Source of the DNA: Streptomyces sp. NBC_00443
Lineage (GTDB): Bacteria; Actinomycetota; Actinomycetes; Streptomycetales; Streptomycetaceae
Assembly (NCBI RefSeq): GCF_036014175.1
Contig: NZ_CP107917.1
Location: 7,502,001 to 7,566,000 of the forward strand
DNA length: 64,000 nt
Direction of reading: 5' to 3'
Within the stretch, counting starts at the first letter, position 1; every line of letters starts with the position of its first letter. This document shows positions 7,745-16,078 of the stretch, in pieces. The notes under the pieces were generated by a model, which worked only from the letters and a program-made list of their open reading frames with translations, was not told where the DNA came from and ran no database searches. The position numbers and the translations under genes are program-made.

Positions 7745-10700
7745 GCTTCGATCGGATTACCGAGCCAACGAGTGTCGTCGGGGACCGACTCCGCCGCCAT
7801 CACGAGCGACGCGGGACCCAGTGTCGTACGGGCCCCGATCGCGCTGCCCGGAAGGACGATCCCGCCAGGACCCAGCGTCGCGCCCTCACGGAGGACCACA
7901 GTATCCGTCCGCAAGATCCGGTCGTGGAAGAGGTGTGTCTGGAGCACACAGCCCCGGTTCACGGTGGCCGCGTCCTCAAGGGTCACCAGATCGGTCTCCG
8001 GCAGCCAGTAGCTGTCCACCCACACGCCCTTGCCGATGCGCGCGCCGAGCCCGCGCAGCCACGCCGTCATCACGGGCGTCCCTGGCACCGAACCCGCCAG
8101 CCACGGCACCGCGAGCACCTCGACGAACGTGTCCGCCAGCTCGTTGCGCCACACGAACCCGGACCACAGCGGGTGCTCACCGCTGCGGTGCCGGCCCACC
8201 AGCAGCCACTTGGCCAGGATGGACACCAGCCCGGCCACGGCACCCGCCCCGAGCAGCACCAGCCCCGCCAGCAGCGGCGCCCAGACGCCCAGCGCACACA
8301 GCGCCGCGATGGTCAGCACCGCCAGACCCGCGGAGCAGAACACCGGCACGATCCGGCACAGCTCCACCAGCCCACGCGCCCACAGCAGCCGGGCCGGCGG
8401 ATCGTACGTCAGGCTCTGGTCGCCGTCGGCGGCCGAACGCGGCAGCTTCACCGGCGGCAGCCCCAGGTACGACGTGCCCTTCTTCGCCTTCTTCGGCGTC
8501 GCCGACAGCACGCCGACCAGGCCGCCCTCCGGCACGGTCCGCCCGGGCGCCGTCATCCCCGAGTTCCCGAGGAAGGCCCGCCGCCCGATCTCCGCCCGCC
8601 CGATCCGCATCCAGCCGCCACCGAGCTCGTACGGCGCGGTCAGCGTGTCGTCGGCCAGGAACGCGCCCTCGCCGACCGTGGTCAGACTGGGCAGCGCCAA
8701 CACGGTCGACACCTCCGCACCCCGCCCGATCCGCATCCCGAGCAGCCGCAGCCACACCGGCGTGACCAGCCCGGCGTACAGCGGGAACAGGGTCTCGCGC
8801 GAGCGGTCCATCAGCTGCGTGACCGTCCAGGCCTGCCAGCCGATCCGGCTGTGCGTGGGATGCGTTCCCTCACGCAGACCGAGACTCAGCAGCCGTACGC
8901 CGATCAGGATCAGCACGGCGTACGCCAGCCCGAAGGCGAGCGTCGCCGGTACGAGGGCCAGCGCGGCCCCCGCCAGGGGCGCGTCCGGCGTGAAGAACAC
9001 CCGGCCCACCAGGAAGGCCGCCACTCCGGCAAGCACGGGCAGCGCGCTCAGCGCGAAGCCGGTGATGCCGTACATGACACGCCAGTACGTCCCGCGCCGC
9101 GGCCGTTCCTTCGGCCAGTTGCGCTTGGCCTTGCCCAGCTTGACCGCCGGCGCGCCCGCCCACCGCTGACCGGTGGGAATCTGCCCGGTGACGGCCGAAC
9201 CGGGCGCCACCTCGGCCCGCTTACCGACCCGGGCGCCGGGGAAGAGCATGCTGCGCGTGCCGACGACGGCGTGCGCGCCCACCCTGACCGTGCCGACCTC
9301 CAGCCGGTCCCCGTCCAGCCAGTAGCCGGACAGATCCACCTCGGACTCGACGGCCGCGCCGCGCCCCAGCTTGAGCAGCCCGGTGACCGGCGGTAGCGAG
9401 TGCAGGTCGACGTCCGGCCCGACCTTGCCGCCCAGCGCCCGGGCATACCGCTCCAGCCAGGCCCCGGTCAGCGAGGTCGCCCCGCTGAACTCGGCCAACC
9501 GCTCGGCGGCCCACAACCGCAGATGCAGACTGCCACCGCGCGCGTACTGTCCGGGCTTTACGCCTCTGAGCAGCAGCCGCGCACCCCCGGCGGCCAGCGC
9601 GAGCCGTCCCGGCGGGCTGTACAGCACGGCCGCGCCGGCGGCGACGAGCCACCAAGGGGCCGTCGGCAGCCACCCGTAGGCGGGCAGCAGATTCCCGATG
9701 GCGGCCAGCGCGACGGTCCAGCGCAGGCCGAGCAGCGTGAACAGCGGAACGAGAAGAAGGAGCTGGATCACCTGCGCGCGCCGGGGCACCGGCGCCACGA
9801 ATCGTTCCGCCCCGTCGTCCTGTGCGGACTTCTCGAGGTGCCGGGCCAGCTTCCGCAGCACCGGCTGCTGGTAGATGTCCAGCACGGCCGCGCTCGGATA
9901 GCGGGTCCGCAGCCGCGTCGTCAGCTGCGCGGCGCCCAGACTGCTGCCGCCGATCGCGAAGAAGTCGTCGGAGGCGCGGGACACGGGGATGCCGAGCACC
10001 TCGGCCCACTGCTCGGCGAGCCAGGCCTCGGTGCCGTAGAGCTGCTCCGCCGGACCGCCGGTCTCCATGCCTTCCAGCGGCCAGGGCAGCGCGTTCCGGT
10101 CCACCTTGCCCGAGGTGCGGGTCGGCAGCTCCGCGACCGGTGCCAGCAGCGGCACGAGCGCGGCGGGCAGCCCGGCGCGCAGCTTCTCGACGGCGACGGC
10201 GTGATCCCAGCCGTCCTGCGTGACGACGTACCCGACGAGCAGTTGATTGCCGCTGCGAGCGGTCCGCACGGCGGCGGCCGCACCGGCCACACCGGGCAGC
10301 GCCTGCAACGCGGCGTCCACCTCACCTAGCTCGATCCGCCGCCCGCCGAGCTTGATCTGCTCGTCGGCCCGCCCGAGGAAGACCAGCCCCTCCGGCTCCG
10401 CCTTGACGAGGTCACCGCTGCGATACGCCCGCTCCCAGCCCAGGGACTCCAGGGGCGCGTACTTCTCCGCGTCCTTCTCGGCGTCGAGATACCGGGCCAG
10501 CCCGACCCCGCCGATCACCAGCTGCCCGCTGGCGCCCATCGGCACGGGCTCATCGGCCTCATCGACGACGGCCAGCTCCCAGCCGTCCAGCGGCAGCCCG
10601 ATCCGGATCGGCTCCGCACCGCTCATCAGCGACGCACAGGCGACGACGGTCGCCTCGGTCGGGCCGTACGTGTTCCAGACCTCGCGCCCCTCGGTCACCA

Positions 10701-11598
10701 GCCGCTGCGTCAGCTCGGGCGGGCAGGCCTCGCCGCCGAAGATCAGCAGGCGTACGTCGTTGAGGGTCTCGGGCTCCCAGAGCGCGGCGAGCGTGGGCAC
10801 GGTCGACACGACCGTGATCTCCTGCTCGACCAGCCAGGGCCCGAGATCGGCACCGCTCCTGACCTGCGCACGTGGCACCGGCACCAGACAGGCGCCGTAC
10901 CGCCACGCCAGCCATATCTCCTCGCAGGACGCGTCGAACGCGACCGACAGCCCCGCCATGACCCGGTCCCCGGGCCCGATCGGCTCCTCGGTGAGGAACA
11001 GCGCGGCCTCGGCGTCCACGAACGCGGCGGCACTGCGGTGCGAGACCGCGACACCCTTGGGCTTCCCGGTGGAGCCGGAGGTGAAGATGATCCACGCGTC
11101 GTGCTCGACGCCGGGACGGGCGGCGGGGGACTCGGACGTGCCGTGCACGGTGATCTCGTGCCCGGCGCCCACGACGGCCCGTACATCCGCCTCCCCGAAC
11201 ACCAGCTCGGCCCGCTCGTCCGGGTCCTCGGCGTCGACGGGGACGTATGCGGCACCGGCCGCGAGCACGGCGAGGATCGCCACGTAGAGGTCATTGGTGC
11301 CGGACGGCACCCGCACGCCCACCCGGTCGCCGAGCCCGACACCGGCCGCGCCGAGCCCGCGGCGCAGCCGGTCCACCTCGACGGCCAATGCGCGGTAGGT
11401 CAGGCTGGTCGTACCGTCGTCCAGGGCCGGCTCGTCCGGGTAGGACCGCACGGACGCCTCGAAGATGTCTACGAGCGTGCGCGGGGAGGCCGCCGGGCCT
11501 GAGGAGAAACGTGCCGTGTCCCCGAACCGCTGGTGGATCTCTGCGCCGAGCTCTTCGTCGAGCAGGCCGAGAGCATTGCTCTCCTGTATGGCTGCCAT
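7732..11598 (-). CDS. Pls/PosA-type nonribosomal peptide synthetase (adenylation-carrier-membrane terminal domain)
   Basis: Protein of 1288 aa with the layout of poly-L-lysine synthetase (Pls). The adenylation domain (about 45-530) has FTSGSTGKPKG, FDASCEEIW, NTYGPTEATV, YRSGD and a final GKVDRNALP. A carrier domain follows (about 540-605; phosphopantetheine serine in IGGSSLGAAQ). After that comes a C-terminal half of about six membrane segments interleaved with three left-handed beta-helix/acyltransferase-like soluble domains, the tandem domains that grow homopolymers in Pls. No classical condensation or thioesterase domain is present. ATG 11598 follows GAGGA. The product (poly-amino acid or short isopeptide) cannot be read from the sequence. 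Expression is probably linked to the overlapping M1 peptidase. Confidence 0.88.
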   Translation of the reverse strand: MAAIQESNALGLLDEELGAEIHQRFGDTARFSSGPAASPRTLVDIFEASVRSYPDEPALDDGTTSLTYRALAVEVDRLRRGLGAAGVGLGDRVGVRVPSGTNDLYVAILAVLAAGAAYVPVDAEDPDERAELVFGEADVRAVVGAGHEITVHGTSESPAARPGVEHDAWIIFTSGSTGKPKGVAVSHRSAAAFVDAEAALFLTEEPIGPGDRVMAGLSVAFDASCEEIWLAWRYGACLVPVPRAQVRSGADLGPWLVEQEITVVSTVPTLAALWEPETLNDVRLLIFGGEACPPELTQRLVTEGREVWNTYGPTEATVVACASLMSGAEPIRIGLPLDGWELAVVDEADEPVPMGASGQLVIGGVGLARYLDAEKDAEKYAPLESLGWERAYRSGDLVKAEPEGLVFLGRADEQIKLGGRRIELGEVDAALQALPGVAGAAAAVRTARSGNQLLVGYVVTQDGWDHAVAVEKLRAGLPAALVPLLAPVAELPTRTSGKVDRNALPWPLEGMETGGPAEQLYGTEAWLAEQWAEVLGIPVSRASDDFFAIGGSSLGAAQLTTRLRTRYPSAAVLDIYQQPVLRKLARHLEKSAQDDGAERFVAPVPRRAQVIQLLLLVPLFTLLGLRWTVALAAIGNLLPAYGWLPTAPWWLVAAGAAVLYSPPGRLALAAGGARLLLRGVKPGQYARGGSLHLRLWAAERLAEFSGATSLTGAWLERYARALGGKVGPDVDLHSLPPVTGLLKLGRGAAVESEVDLSGYWLDGDRLEVGTVRVGAHAVVGTRSMLFPGARVGKRAEVAPGSAVTGQIPTGQRWAGAPAVKLGKAKRNWPKERPRRGTYWRVMYGITGFALSALPVLAGVAAFLVGRVFFTPDAPLAGAALALVPATLAFGLAYAVLILIGVRLLSLGLREGTHPTHSRIGWQAWTVTQLMDRSRETLFPLYAGLVTPVWLRLLGMRIGRGAEVSTVLALPSLTTVGEGAFLADDTLTAPYELGGGWMRIGRAEIGRRAFLGNSGMTAPGRTVPEGGLVGVLSATPKKAKKGTSYLGLPPVKLPRSAADGDQSLTYDPPARLLWARGLVELCRIVPVFCSAGLAVLTIAALCALGVWAPLLAGLVLLGAGAVAGLVSILAKWLLVGRHRSGEHPLWSGFVWRNELADTFVEVLAVPWLAGSVPGTPVMTAWLRGLGARIGKGVWVDSYWLPETDLVTLEDAATVNRGCVLQTHLFHDRILRTDTVVLREGATLGPGGIVLPGSAIGARTTLGPASLVMAAESVPDDTRWLGNPIEAWRP

Positions 11599-11828
11599 CC
11601 GGTCCTCGCGTCTCGATCCCGGAAGCATCCGGGGCGCTGGCGGGCCCGCAGGTCTGCCTGGGGTTGTCCGGCGCCAGCTCCGTAACAAGCCGGAAATTTT
11701 AGTACGAAGCTAGGTTCGGGCACTTCGATACGCCACTCGGAGCAGCCTTTCGGGGCGGCACGGGCGCGGGGAAGCGGGCGCTGACCTGGTGATCTTCGTC
11801 GGAACGAGACTTCCCCCACACAACGGCC

Positions 11829-11865
11829 GAAGGCCGTGACCTCGTGGTCACGGCCTTCGCTTTTT
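11829..11865 (+). terminator. Strong hairpin with T5 tract, oriented for plus-strand transcription
   Basis: A perfect 13-bp stem (GAAGGCCGTGACC, loop TCGT, then its complement) spans 11829-11858 and is followed by GCTTTTT. The T tract is on the plus strand, so it would end a rightward transcript. No plus-strand gene is evident upstream. The tRNA and synthetase on either side are minus-strand, although the hairpin might still end the tRNA transcript weakly from the other side. Confidence 0.6.
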
Positions 11866-11869
11866 CGCG

Positions 11870-11953
11870 TGTCCGAGGGGGACTTGAACCCCCACGCCCG
11901 ATAAAGGGCACTAGCACCTCAAGCTAGCGCGTCTGCCATTCCGCCACCCGGAC
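11870..11953 (-). tRNA. tRNA-Leu (anticodon GAG)
   Basis: An 84-nt cloverleaf can be folded on the minus strand. The acceptor stem is GTCCGGG pairing with CTCGGAC (one G-U pair) with discriminator A at 11870. The anticodon stem is CTAGC/GCTAG with loop TTGAGGT, giving anticodon GAG. A long variable arm (TGCCCTTTATCGGGCG) marks it as type II (leucine class). The T arm contains GGTTCAAGTCC. CCA is not encoded. It reads CUC and CUU codons. Confidence 0.95.
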
Positions 11954-12140
11954 AAGGTGTCTGTCGCGCGGGGTTTCCCTCGCGGCGACAGAGAAAACAT
12001 TACCAGGCTTCGCGGGGTGCCCGATCACCCCCGTTGCGGCGTGAACGGTGTGTGACGGGCTGCGGCCGGTCTTGGGCGGGGACGGTGGGAGAGAGAGGAT
12101 GAGGGGGACCACCAGCAGCGACAGCGCGGGAGGAAGCAGC

Positions 12141-13466
12141 GTGAGCGAGACGGACACGGCCAGGGGCGTCACCGGCGAGGACGAGGTCGTGGACCTCTGC
12201 CGCGAGCTGATCCAGATCGACACCAGCAACTACGGCGACCACTCGGGTCCCGGTGAGCGCAAGGCGGCCGAGTACGTCGCCGAGAAGCTCGCCGAGGTGG
12301 GCCTCGAGCCGAAGATCTTCGAGTCGCACCCGGGACGCGCCTCCACCGTGGCGCGGATCGCGGGGGAGGACCCCTCCCGGCCCGCGCTGCTCATCCACGG
12401 CCACACCGACGTCGTACCGGCCAACGCGGACGACTGGACCCACCACCCCTTCTCCGGCGAGGTCGCAGACGGGTGCGTGTGGGGGCGCGGGGCCGTCGAC
12501 ATGAAGGACATGGATGCGATGACGCTGGCGGTCGTGCGTGACCGGCTGCGCAGCGGGCGCCGTCCGCCGCGGGACATCGTGCTCGCGTTCCTCGCCGACG
12601 AGGAGGCCGGCGGCAAGTTCGGCGCCCGGTTCCTCGTCGACAAGCACCCGGACCTCTTCGAGGGCGTCACCGAGGCGATCAGTGAGGTGGGCGGGTTCTC
12701 GTTCACCGTGAGCGAGGAGCGGCGGCTCTATCTGATCCAGACGGCCGAGAAGGGCATGCACTGGATGAAGCTGACCGTGGCCGGCACGGCGGGGCACGGG
12801 TCGATGATCCACCGGGACAACGCCATCACCGAGTTGTCGGAGGCCGTGGCCCGGCTCGGGCGGCACAAGTTCCCGGTGCGGGTCACCAAGACCACCCGGG
12901 CCTTCCTCGACGAACTCGGCGACGCCCTCGGCACCGAACTCGACCCGGAGAACATGGAGGGCACCCTCGCCAAGCTCGGCGGCATCGCCAAGCTGATCGG
13001 CGCGACCCTGAGCAACACGGCCAACCCGACCCAGCTGAACGCCGGCTACAAGGTCAACGTCATCCCGGGCGAGGCCACCGCGCACGTCGACGGCCGCTTC
13101 CTGCCGGGGTTCGAGGAGGAGTTCCTCGCCGACCTCGACAAGATCCTCGGACCGAACGTGCGGCGCGAGGACGTGCACGCCGACAAGGCCGTCGAGACCG
13201 GCTTCGACGGGGCGCTCGTGGCGGCGATGCAGTCCGCGCTGGTGGCCGAGGACCCGGCCGCGAAGGCGATCCCCTACATGCTCTCCGGCGGAACGGACGC
13301 CAAGTCCTTCGACGACCTGGGCATCCGCGGCTTCGGCTTCGCACCGCTGAAGCTGCCGCCGGAGCTGGACTTCGCGGGCATGTTCCACGGCGTCGACGAG
13401 CGGGTGCCGGTGGACGGCCTGCAATTCGGGGTCCGGGTGCTCGACAGGTTCATCGATGCGTCCTGA
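12141..13466 (+). CDS. M20-family metallopeptidase
   Basis: Cytoplasmic di-zinc peptidase/deacylase of 441 aa, similar in size to succinyl-diaminopimelate desuccinylase-like and carboxypeptidase members of M20. Motifs: HGHTDVVPA (first metal His and catalytic Asp), GRGAVDMKD (bridging Asp), DEEAGG (catalytic Glu pair), and a late metal His near FAGMFHGVDERV. The dimerisation domain starts near residue 205 (GHGSMIHRDNAI). I chose GTG 12141 because GGAGG lies seven bases upstream; the ATG at 12099 has no such site. The substrate is unknown. It stands alone between the tRNA and the chaplins. Confidence 0.88.
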   Translation: MSETDTARGVTGEDEVVDLCRELIQIDTSNYGDHSGPGERKAAEYVAEKLAEVGLEPKIFESHPGRASTVARIAGEDPSRPALLIHGHTDVVPANADDWTHHPFSGEVADGCVWGRGAVDMKDMDAMTLAVVRDRLRSGRRPPRDIVLAFLADEEAGGKFGARFLVDKHPDLFEGVTEAISEVGGFSFTVSEERRLYLIQTAEKGMHWMKLTVAGTAGHGSMIHRDNAITELSEAVARLGRHKFPVRVTKTTRAFLDELGDALGTELDPENMEGTLAKLGGIAKLIGATLSNTANPTQLNAGYKVNVIPGEATAHVDGRFLPGFEEEFLADLDKILGPNVRREDVHADKAVETGFDGALVAAMQSALVAEDPAAKAIPYMLSGGTDAKSFDDLGIRGFGFAPLKLPPELDFAGMFHGVDERVPVDGLQFGVRVLDRFIDAS

Positions 13467-13560
13467 ATTGGCCCGCTGAAAGCACACTTCAGTATTCGAC
13501 CAGACGTACTGGCTGTGACCGGGGAGGGTGAACGCGCTCATCAGGTCGTAGCCCTATTAG

Positions 13561-13621
13561 TTCCTCCTCGTTACAGGTGATGCGATCAGCTACTTGTGAT
13601 CGCATTGCCAACAAGGAGGAA
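13561..13621 (+). promoter_or_regulatory. Structured chpH leader that can sequester the ribosome binding site
   Basis: TTCCTCCTCGTT at 13561-13572 pairs with AACAAGGAGGAA at 13610-13621 (11 of 12 positions), covering the whole Shine-Dalgarno sequence in front of ATG 13624. Inside it, ATGCGATCA (13580-13588) pairs perfectly with TGATCGCAT (13597-13605), leaving an 8-nt loop. The nested stems would hide the start region of the mRNA. The structure is seen in sequence; a regulatory function is inferred. Confidence 0.55.
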
Positions 13622-13623
13622 TA

Positions 13624-13857
13624 ATGATCAAGAAGGTCGTCGCCGCTGCGGCTGCCACTGGTGGGCTGGTTCTCGCGGGCGCGGGCCTCGCCGTCGCCGA
13701 TTCCGGTGCCCAGGGTGCTGCCGTGCACTCCCCGGGTGTCCTTTCGGGCAACGTCGTTCAGGCTCCGATTCACGTCCCCGTGAACGTCTGCGGCAACACG
13801 ATCTCGGTGATCGGGCTGCTGAACCCCGCCTTCGGCAACACCTGCATCAACAAGTGA
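13624..13857 (+). CDS. chpH: Short chaplin (ChpH-like)
   Basis: Secreted hydrophobic surface protein of 77 aa. Residues 1-25 are a Sec signal peptide (cleavage near AVA-DS). The mature part is one chaplin domain (about 30-77) with the hallmark SPGVLSGNVVQAPIHVPVNVCGN and a Cys pair, C56 and C74. Short chaplins assemble into amyloid-like fibrils that make aerial hyphae and spores hydrophobic. The ribosome site AAGGAGGAA is near-perfect but lies inside a foldable leader (13561-13621). A strong terminator follows, so it is probably monocistronic. The assignment to chpH rather than another short chaplin rests on the position beside a long chaplin. Confidence 0.92.
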   Translation: MIKKVVAAAAATGGLVLAGAGLAVADSGAQGAAVHSPGVLSGNVVQAPIHVPVNVCGNTISVIGLLNPAFGNTCINK

Positions 13858-13887
13858 CGTTGTGCCTCGCCCCGTGAATGGGGCTGA

Positions 13888-13938
13888 GCCGGTCGGCCCC
13901 GGAGCGCGTGCCATGCGCTCCGGGGCCGACCGGCCTTT
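13888..13938 (+). terminator. Intrinsic terminator of chpH
   Basis: A stem of about 20 bp (GCCGGTCGGCCCCGGAGCGC and its complement, loop GTGCCAT) spans 13888-13934 and is followed by CTTTTC. It separates the short chaplin from the long chaplin downstream. Confidence 0.85.
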
Positions 13939-14004
13939 TCTACAGCGTCGGTCCATTTCCGGCGTCGTATTTTCGGAACAAGGTCGAAGGCAGGTAACAA
14001 GCGA

Positions 14005-14853
14005 ATGCGACAGGTCACCCGCAAGGGCCTGATGACCGTGGCGGCCGCAACCGGCATCGTCGCCGCCGCGGGCGGCGCCGCCCACGCGACCGGCTCGGGT
14101 GCGCACGGCTCCAGCGCGAACTCGCCCGGCGTGCTGTCGGGCAACACGGTGCAGGCGCCGGTGCACGTGCCGGTCAACGTCTGCGGCAACACGGTCGACG
14201 TCGTCGGGGTGCTCAACCCGGCGAGCGGCAACAGCTGTGGCAACCAGGGCGGCGGCTCGTCCGGCGGCCACGGCGGTTCAGGGGCGTCGGCCGGCGGGCA
14301 CGCCACCGATTCGCCCGGCGTCGGCTCCGGCAACCACGTCCAGGCGCCGATCCATGTGCCGGTCAACGTGTGCGGCAACACCGTCGACATCATCGGCATC
14401 GGCAACGCCGCCGAGGACAACGACTGCGCCAACAACGGCGGCGGGAGTCACACCCCGCCGGGCGGCGGCCACGAGAACCCGCCCGGGTCGCCGGAACAGC
14501 CGGGCAACCCCGGGAACCCTGGAAACCCCGGGCAGCCGGGCAATCCTGGGAACCCCGGAAACCCGGAGAACCCCGGCAATCCCGGCAATCCCGAGCAGCC
14601 GGGTAACCCTGGCAACCCCGTCGAGCCCGGCAACCCCGGTTCCCCGGGCACGCCGCCCGGCACGGGCGGCCTGACTCCGGGCGGCTCCTCGCAGGGCAAC
14701 CACCCGGGCGCCCACTTCGTCACCCAGCCCCGGGGCGACGCCGAGCTCGCCCAGACCGGTGTCGACCTGCCGATGGGCCTCGCCCTGCCGGTCGGTGCGG
14801 GGGCGATGCTCGCGGGCGCGTTGCTGTACCGCAAGGCACGGCCCTCGGCGTAG
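14005..14853 (+). CDS. chpC: Long chaplin with two chaplin domains, PGN-repeat spacer and LAXTG sorting signal
   Basis: Cell-wall-anchored chaplin of 282 aa. Signal peptide 1-28; first chaplin domain about 38-80 (C60, C78); second about 102-143 (C123, C141); then a collagen-like spacer about 155-235 built of GNP/GQP triplets; then the sortase motif LAQTG at 248-252, a hydrophobic segment 257-275 and a basic tail (YRKARPSA). Long chaplins (ChpA-C) are attached to peptidoglycan by class E sortases and nucleate the short-chaplin fibrils. Adjacency to chpH matches the chpC-chpH pair I recall from S. coelicolor, hence the symbol; it could be another long chaplin by orthology. Confidence 0.88.
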   Translation: MRQVTRKGLMTVAAATGIVAAAGGAAHATGSGAHGSSANSPGVLSGNTVQAPVHVPVNVCGNTVDVVGVLNPASGNSCGNQGGGSSGGHGGSGASAGGHATDSPGVGSGNHVQAPIHVPVNVCGNTVDIIGIGNAAEDNDCANNGGGSHTPPGGGHENPPGSPEQPGNPGNPGNPGQPGNPGNPGNPENPGNPGNPEQPGNPGNPVEPGNPGSPGTPPGTGGLTPGGSSQGNHPGAHFVTQPRGDAELAQTGVDLPMGLALPVGAGAMLAGALLYRKARPSA

Positions 14854-14870
14854 GGCGCGTCCGGCACGCA

Positions 14871-14906
14871 ACGGAGCGGGCCCCGCCTCGGCGGGGCCCG
14901 CTCCGT
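14871..14906. terminator. Hairpin terminator after the long chaplin
   Basis: ACGGAGCGGGCCCCGC pairs perfectly with the segment ending at 14906 around a CTCG loop. GTGTGTTTCC follows on the plus side. It lies between the convergent long chaplin and DUF5703 genes and may serve both. Confidence 0.8.
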
Positions 14907-14969
14907 GTGTTTCCTCTTCTGCTGTCCTGTCCGCCCTGCGGTCCCTGTCTCGCTGTGTGGCCTCTCAGC

Positions 14970-15158
14970 TCACCATGTGGCCCGCACCTGGCGAATGATC
15001 CGGCGCCGCAGCCGCACCCTGCGGCTGCCGTCGCGCAGCAGGCTCAGGCGGTCCAACTCCCAGTGTCCGTACTCGGCATGGTCCGTCAGCAGGCGTGTGG
15101 CGTCCTTGCGGGAGACCCCGCGCGGTACGTACACGTCGACAAATTCGTATTCCGGCAT
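14970..15158 (-). CDS. DUF5703 family small protein
   Basis: Basic protein of 62 aa (MPEYEFVDVYVPRGVSRKDA at the start) that matches what I know of the DUF5703 family, which is widespread in Streptomyces. It is a single short domain with many Arg in the C-terminal half (RRVRLRRRIIRQVRATW), with no signal peptide or membrane segment. The function is unknown. It is divergent from the acidic protein gene at 15206, with only 47 bp between the two starts, so they share a promoter region. Confidence 0.8.
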   Translation of the reverse strand: MPEYEFVDVYVPRGVSRKDATRLLTDHAEYGHWELDRLSLLRDGSRRVRLRRRIIRQVRATW

Positions 15159-15192
15159 CGCATCTATTGTGCGGGCTGGGGCCCGGTACGGA

Positions 15193-15198
15193 TAGCGT
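15193..15198 (+). promoter_or_regulatory. Candidate -10 box giving a leaderless mRNA
   Basis: TAGCGT lies seven bases before ATG 15206, the spacing expected if transcription starts at or next to the A of the start codon. No ribosome site is present in this interval. Confidence 0.4.
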
Positions 15199-15205
15199 CT
15201 GCACT

Positions 15206-15949
15206 ATGTCTGATGCTGTGCAGCCCACGGCTGCCGAGGTACGCGCCGCCGCCGAGGCGGTCAAGACCGCGCTCGACCGCCACCTGGACGCGGTCGAACG
15301 TCGGTCGGGTGAGGACGACCCGGCCGTCTACGAGGCGTTCAACCAGCTCGCCGCAGCCGCCGAGGTCTACGACGAGCTGCTCTACGACCGCTACGACGAG
15401 GTCACGCCCTTCGAGATCCCCGGTACGGAGGACGCGCTGCCGCCGTACACGGGACCCGAGGAACCGAACGCTGTGAGCGTGCTGATCCGCCGCGACTACG
15501 TCGTGGTGGAACCGCAGCGGCTGCTGGCGCACGCCGAGCGGATCGAGGCGGCGGACTACGACGGCGGTTCGGACGCGGATGCCTCCGGCACGGTGCACGG
15601 GGCGCTCGGCATCCTGTTCGGCGAGTTCGAGGCGGACGAGATCGCCTCCCGGCACAAGGAGTTCGGCCTGGAGGAGGGCGACTCCACGCTCTGGGTGACC
15701 GCGTCGGACGAGCAGCCCGAACCCGGGGAATGGCTGGAGGCGCCCTTCGAGGGGGTCGACCCGCAGCGGGTGGTCTGCCGCTTCGACGTCAGCACGGTGT
15801 TCGACGAGGACCTGGACGACGTCGACGAGGCGGAGGACGGTGACGAGGACGCCGATGAGGGCGACGAGGGCGACGACGACCTTGAGGACGAGCTCGACAG
15901 GGATCTGGACGAGGAAGACGATCTGGAGCCACTGGACGCGGAACGCTGA
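15206..15949 (+). CDS. Conserved acidic hypothetical protein
   Basis: Protein of 247 aa with no signal peptide or membrane segment. Residues 1-180 look folded, with helical starts (AAEVRAAAEAVKTALDRHLDAV) and LIRRDYVVVEPQRLLAHAER. The last about 55 residues are almost purely Asp/Glu (DEDADEGDEGDDDLEDELD), a disordered acidic tail. No catalytic motif was recognised. The start ATG 15206 has no ribosome site and probably heads a leaderless mRNA. It is convergent with the RecD-like gene across a strong hairpin. The function is unknown. Confidence 0.75.
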   Translation: MSDAVQPTAAEVRAAAEAVKTALDRHLDAVERRSGEDDPAVYEAFNQLAAAAEVYDELLYDRYDEVTPFEIPGTEDALPPYTGPEEPNAVSVLIRRDYVVVEPQRLLAHAERIEAADYDGGSDADASGTVHGALGILFGEFEADEIASRHKEFGLEEGDSTLWVTASDEQPEPGEWLEAPFEGVDPQRVVCRFDVSTVFDEDLDDVDEAEDGDEDADEGDEGDDDLEDELDRDLDEEDDLEPLDAER

Positions 15950-15992
15950 CGTGGCTCGCTGAGGCGATCACCGACGCTGGGCGGTTGTTCCG

Positions 15993-16035
15993 AGGCGGCG
16001 GCGGTCACGGATGAACACCGTGACCGCCGCCGCCT
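15993..16035. terminator. Bidirectional terminator hairpin
   Basis: AGGCGGCGGCGGTCACGG and its complement form an 18-bp stem around a 7-nt loop, between the convergent acidic protein and RecD-like genes. TTCGTG follows on the plus side; there is no long T tract. Confidence 0.7.
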
Positions 16036-16078
16036 TCGTGTGCGCGGCCCCCGCGCCTGCGGGTCGGCCGGGGCCCGG

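Noticed and set aside
7663..9396. His/Arg/Gln/Pro-rich frame antisense to the Pls-like synthetase
   Set aside because: Composition is typical of a reverse-strand shadow; the synthetase frame shows clear domains.
14460..14660. DNA tandem repeat as a mobile or CRISPR-like array in the long chaplin
   Set aside because: The repetition is codon-level GNP/GQP protein periodicity, in frame within the gene; units are 9-18 bp and imperfect, with no spacers.
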